Part shown: positions 4,884 to 6,836 of the stretch, piece by piece
Position numbering within the stretch: the stretch's first letter is position 1
Layout: each line of letters starts with the position of its first letter
The notes under the pieces: model-generated
Told to the model about the DNA's origin: nothing
The model's input: only the letters and a program-made list of their open reading frames with translations
Database searches by the model: none
Program-made: the position numbers and the translations under genes
Assembly: GCA_016286835.1 (NCBI GenBank)
Contig: JAEEUD010000101.1
Location: 1 to 6,836, forward strand
Direction: 5' to 3'
Length of the DNA stretch: 6,836 nucleotides
Source of the DNA: Pyramidobacter sp.
GTDB taxonomy: Bacteria > Synergistota > Synergistia > Synergistales > Dethiosulfovibrionaceae

Positions 4884-5558
4884 ATGGCTGATAAAAACAT
4901 TTCCGAACAGTATCGAAAGAGTTTTACTAACCCCTCGATCACGATCGGCACGATCACGGTCGCGCTGGCGATCATTACCAGCTTCCTGCCGAATCTGTAT
5001 CTGTATATCGCCCACGGCGTTTTTCCGGACATGGAGCACCTGCTTACAGCATGGGGCACGATTGCCATGGCGTTCGGGGCGTTCTATCTGGTCGAGCCGA
5101 TCTCGTATTTCCCGATCTTCGGCCTGACGGGAACGTACATCGGCATCACCTCGGGCAACATTTCGCAGATCCGTCTTCCTGCCGCTTCGACGGCGCAGGA
5201 CGTACTCGGCGTTACGCCCGGCACGGAGCAGGCCGAGGTGGTCGGCATCCTCGCCATCTGCGGCTCAGTCGTTACCAACCTGATCTTCCTCACGATCGCC
5301 GTTGCGGGCGGCACGGCGCTGCTGGCCTATCTGCCCAAGGCAGTTGTGAGCGCGATGTCCAAGTTCATCCTGCCCAGCCTGTTCGGTGCATGCTTCGGTA
5401 CAATGGCGATCAAGAAGATGTCGATCGCCGTCTACGCGCTGCCCATCGCACTGGCGGTGAAAGTGTTCGGCGTGCCTGCCTGGATCTGCATCGTCACCTG
5501 CATCTTTGGCAATCTGGCGATCACCTACGCGCTGTATAAGGCGAAGATCATCAAGTAA
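4884..5558 (+). CDS. Uncharacterised polytopic membrane protein, partner of the DUF5058-like protein
   Basis: I do not recognise a named family for this 224-aa protein. It has about six hydrophobic segments (near 18-43, 54-74, 119-146, 159-176, 179-195 and 197-217). A glycine-rich segment between helices, FGLTGTYIGITSGNISQIRL (79-98), looks like a re-entrant or substrate-contacting loop. A later segment, ILPSLFGACFGTM (162-174), is glycine- and proline-bearing like a pore helix. There is no signal peptide beyond the first helix and no enzymatic motif. A strong Shine-Dalgarno, AAGAGGAGG (4867-4874), overlaps the stop of the DUF5058-like gene, and the peptidase gene begins 33 bases after its own stop. 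Its position and its similar size and topology suggest the second half of a two-protein transporter. Confidence 0.8.
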   Translation: MADKNISEQYRKSFTNPSITIGTITVALAIITSFLPNLYLYIAHGVFPDMEHLLTAWGTIAMAFGAFYLVEPISYFPIFGLTGTYIGITSGNISQIRLPAASTAQDVLGVTPGTEQAEVVGILAICGSVVTNLIFLTIAVAGGTALLAYLPKAVVSAMSKFILPSLFGACFGTMAIKKMSIAVYALPIALAVKVFGVPAWICIVTCIFGNLAITYALYKAKIIK

Positions 5559-5591
5559 ACATTATTATTGTGTAAAAGGAGCGTGTTTGTT

Positions 5592-6692
5592 ATGGAAATG
5601 AAGGAACGTCTGCGCAAACGGATTTCTGAGCTCACTGCGATTATCGGCATCAGCGGTTATGAGTGGGACGTGGGCCGCTACATCTATGAGAATCTCAAGG
5701 ACGATGTGGACAGCATCGAATGGCTGCCCAACGGACAGCTGATCGCCATCCGCAAGGGTGCCAAGCCCGGGCCGCGTGTGATCGTGTCGGCGCATATGGA
5801 TGAAGTCGGCTACGAAGTCAAGTCGATCAGCGCCAACGGATTTTTGTACTTCGACAAGATCGGCTATGCGACCGAGGCCTGCCTTCCTGCCCGCCGGGTG
5901 CTCGTCAAGGGCGACAAGGGCGTCGTCAAGGGCGTCGTCGGCGTGCGCGCCGGACACCTGCTGACTCCCGAGCAGATGGCCAAGCCCCAGACGGTGGGGC
6001 AGAGCTATGTGGACGTGTGCGCTTCCTCGCGCGAAGAGGTCGAGGCGATGGGCATCCACGCCGGCTCGCAGATCGTCCCCGACTCGCCCTGCACTTCGAT
6101 GGGGCCCGACGGCGATTTCCTTTGCACCCGTGCCGCCGACTGCCGCTCGCTGTGCGCCGTGATCGTCGAGACGATGAAGGAACTCAAGCCTGAGGACATC
6201 TGCGGCGAAGTGTGCGCCGTCTTCAACATCCTTGAGGAGACCACGGTCAAGGCCGTGGCATCGTGCGTTGCCAAGCTGAAGCCGCTTTACGGTCTTTTCC
6301 TCGACACGATCCCGTGCGGCGACGTGCCGGACTGCGACTTCCAGAAGGAACTGCCCGTGGCGCTGAAAAAAGGTCCCGTCGTGCTGCACAGCCAGATGCT
6401 GGCCGTCGGCCTCCTGCGTGCCGGCAGCCATCCCAAGCTGGTCCAGGCGCTGCGCGACGCTGCTGCGGCCACGAAGATGCCGCATCAGGAGTGGGCGTTC
6501 AACGGCGCTGGCTACGCCACCGATGCCGTGGGCGCGGTCTATGGCGGCGAAGGCATGGCCGTCGTGACGATGGCGCTGCCGCGCCGCTACTCGCACTCGC
6601 CGAGCGAGCTGCTGCACCTGTCCGACGTGGTCGCCACGCAGGCGATCGTCGAAGAATTCCTCAAGCATCCCGTTGACCTTTCGATGTTATAA
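5592..6692 (+). CDS. M42-family metallopeptidase (glutamyl/TET-type aminopeptidase family)
   Basis: This 366-aa cytoplasmic di-metal aminopeptidase matches the usual 330-370 aa M42 length. Family residues are visible: H68 and D70 in AHMDEVG, bridging D183 in RAADCR, catalytic E215 and ligand E216 in LEET, ligand D238 in LDT, and H335 in RRYSHSP. The 22-residue gap from E216 to D238 matches my memory of TET peptidases. Two neighbouring positions differ from the common forms: D-C-R rather than D-N/D-R, and EETT rather than EEVG. M42 enzymes often form dodecameric shells that trim N-terminal residues from short peptides; other members act as deblocking aminopeptidases or cellulases, so specificity is open. 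ATG 5592 follows AAAGGAG (5575-5581). The gene ends the operon with the two membrane proteins and probably processes their substrate. It has eleven cysteines. Confidence 0.93.
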   Translation: MEMKERLRKRISELTAIIGISGYEWDVGRYIYENLKDDVDSIEWLPNGQLIAIRKGAKPGPRVIVSAHMDEVGYEVKSISANGFLYFDKIGYATEACLPARRVLVKGDKGVVKGVVGVRAGHLLTPEQMAKPQTVGQSYVDVCASSREEVEAMGIHAGSQIVPDSPCTSMGPDGDFLCTRAADCRSLCAVIVETMKELKPEDICGEVCAVFNILEETTVKAVASCVAKLKPLYGLFLDTIPCGDVPDCDFQKELPVALKKGPVVLHSQMLAVGLLRAGSHPKLVQALRDAAAATKMPHQEWAFNGAGYATDAVGAVYGGEGMAVVTMALPRRYSHSPSELLHLSDVVATQAIVEEFLKHPVDLSML

Positions 6693-6717
6693 TCGACACG
6701 GAAAGGCAGCATGATAT

Positions 6718-6742
6718 TCCCGCGGCCGTCTCGACCGCGGGA
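6718..6742. other. GC-rich hairpin downstream of the M42 gene
   Basis: TCCCGCGG (6718-6725) and CCGCGGGA (6735-6742) form a perfect 8-bp stem with a 9-base loop, 25 bases after the peptidase stop. No T run follows on the plus strand, so it is not a standard intrinsic terminator. It may stabilise the 3' end of the operon mRNA or act together with the next hairpin. Confidence 0.5.
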
Positions 6743-6744
6743 TC

Positions 6745-6787
6745 AAAAACGGACCGCGATGGCCGAAATGGTCTTTCGCGGTCCGTT
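6745..6787 (-). terminator. Intrinsic terminator of the convergent minus-strand gene
   Basis: Arms 6748-6759 and 6776-6787 are perfectly complementary over 12 bp. The stem continues inward as GGCC (6761-6764) with GGTC (6770-6773), around GAAAT. Read on the minus strand, the stem ends in TTTTT (complement of 6745-6749), 15 bases after the stop of the minus-strand frame. On the plus strand only GCTGTTT follows, so it is weaker there but could still help end the peptidase operon. Confidence 0.75.
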
Positions 6788-6802
6788 GCTGTTTGTCGAA
6801 GA

Positions 6803-6836
6803 TCAGTCCTTGTACGGCCAGGGGATGTCGTCGGTG
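6803..6836 (-). CDS. C-terminal tail of a convergent minus-strand gene (partial, unidentified)
   Basis: On the minus strand the last bases of the window read TDDIPWPYKD followed by a TGA (6805-6803). The acidic, aromatic and proline-containing peptide is protein-like. A minus-strand intrinsic terminator begins 15 bases beyond the stop, as expected for the end of a real gene. Only ten codons are visible, so no family can be named. The gene would converge on the M42 operon. Confidence 0.6.
   Translation of the reverse strand, partial: TDDIPWPYKD

Noticed and set aside
5565..6668. Long minus-strand open frame opposite the M42 gene
   Set aside because: It mirrors the peptidase gene almost exactly. 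The plus strand has intact catalytic residues, whereas the minus translation is His/Arg/Asp-rich without motifs.
6673..6693. Promoter TTGACC ... TATAAT at the end of the M42 gene
   Set aside because: The spacing between the boxes is only 9 bases, far too short for sigma-70. Only the -10-like 10-mer is kept as a minor observation.
1..6836. CRISPR array, tRNA, rRNA or insertion sequence
   Set aside because: No regularly spaced repeats, no tRNA-like cloverleaf with a TTCGA-type arm, no rRNA-like segments and no transposase motifs were seen on either strand.

Overview
The window is dense, GC-rich bacterial DNA with short intergenic gaps and strong Shine-Dalgarno sites. Alanine-, arginine- and GC3-rich coding, peptide ABC transport, an M42 aminopeptidase and a DUF5058-type membrane protein together suggest a peptide- or amino-acid-fermenting anaerobe. 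A Synergistota member (Pyramidobacter-like) or a GC-rich Firmicute fits best, but this is inference from gene style; there is no rRNA or other marker.

Layout. (1) Positions 1-1643 hold the end of a peptide/nickel-type ABC importer operon on the plus strand: the last residues of a DppC-like permease, then two short ATPases (251 and 260 aa) of the OppD/DppD and OppF/DppF (or NikD/NikE) types. (2) Positions 1644-1975 are a 332-base AT-richer gap. It has a small repeat-like patch with a GC hairpin, a long perfect-stem terminator hairpin, and a consensus sigma-70 promoter. (3) That promoter drives a two-gene unit, 1976-3834: a 460-aa MATE efflux transporter and, overlapping it by 4 bases (ATGA), a 159-aa YfcE/MJ0936-type metallophosphoesterase. 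(4) Positions 3835-4160 contain a near-consensus extended -10 promoter and a leader of about 200 nt. The leader carries an inverted repeat, a 12-bp palindrome, a strong intrinsic terminator and one more hairpin before the ribosome-binding site. (5) Positions 4161-6692 hold a three-gene operon: a DUF5058-like membrane protein (GTG start), a second uncharacterised polytopic membrane protein, and an M42-family metalloaminopeptidase with all metal ligands present. (6) The right edge holds two hairpins. One reads as an intrinsic terminator for a convergent minus-strand gene, of which only the last ten codons are visible.

How the genes may work together. The ABC genes import peptides or a related ligand using ATP. 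The DUF5058-like protein and its partner look like a two-component secondary transporter, and the cytoplasmic M42 peptidase next to them would be placed to cleave what they carry. The terminator inside the leader suggests that this last operon is controlled by premature termination (riboswitch, attenuator or RNA-binding protein). This leader plus the uncharacterised two-membrane-protein/peptidase unit is the part most likely to be a system that has not been described.
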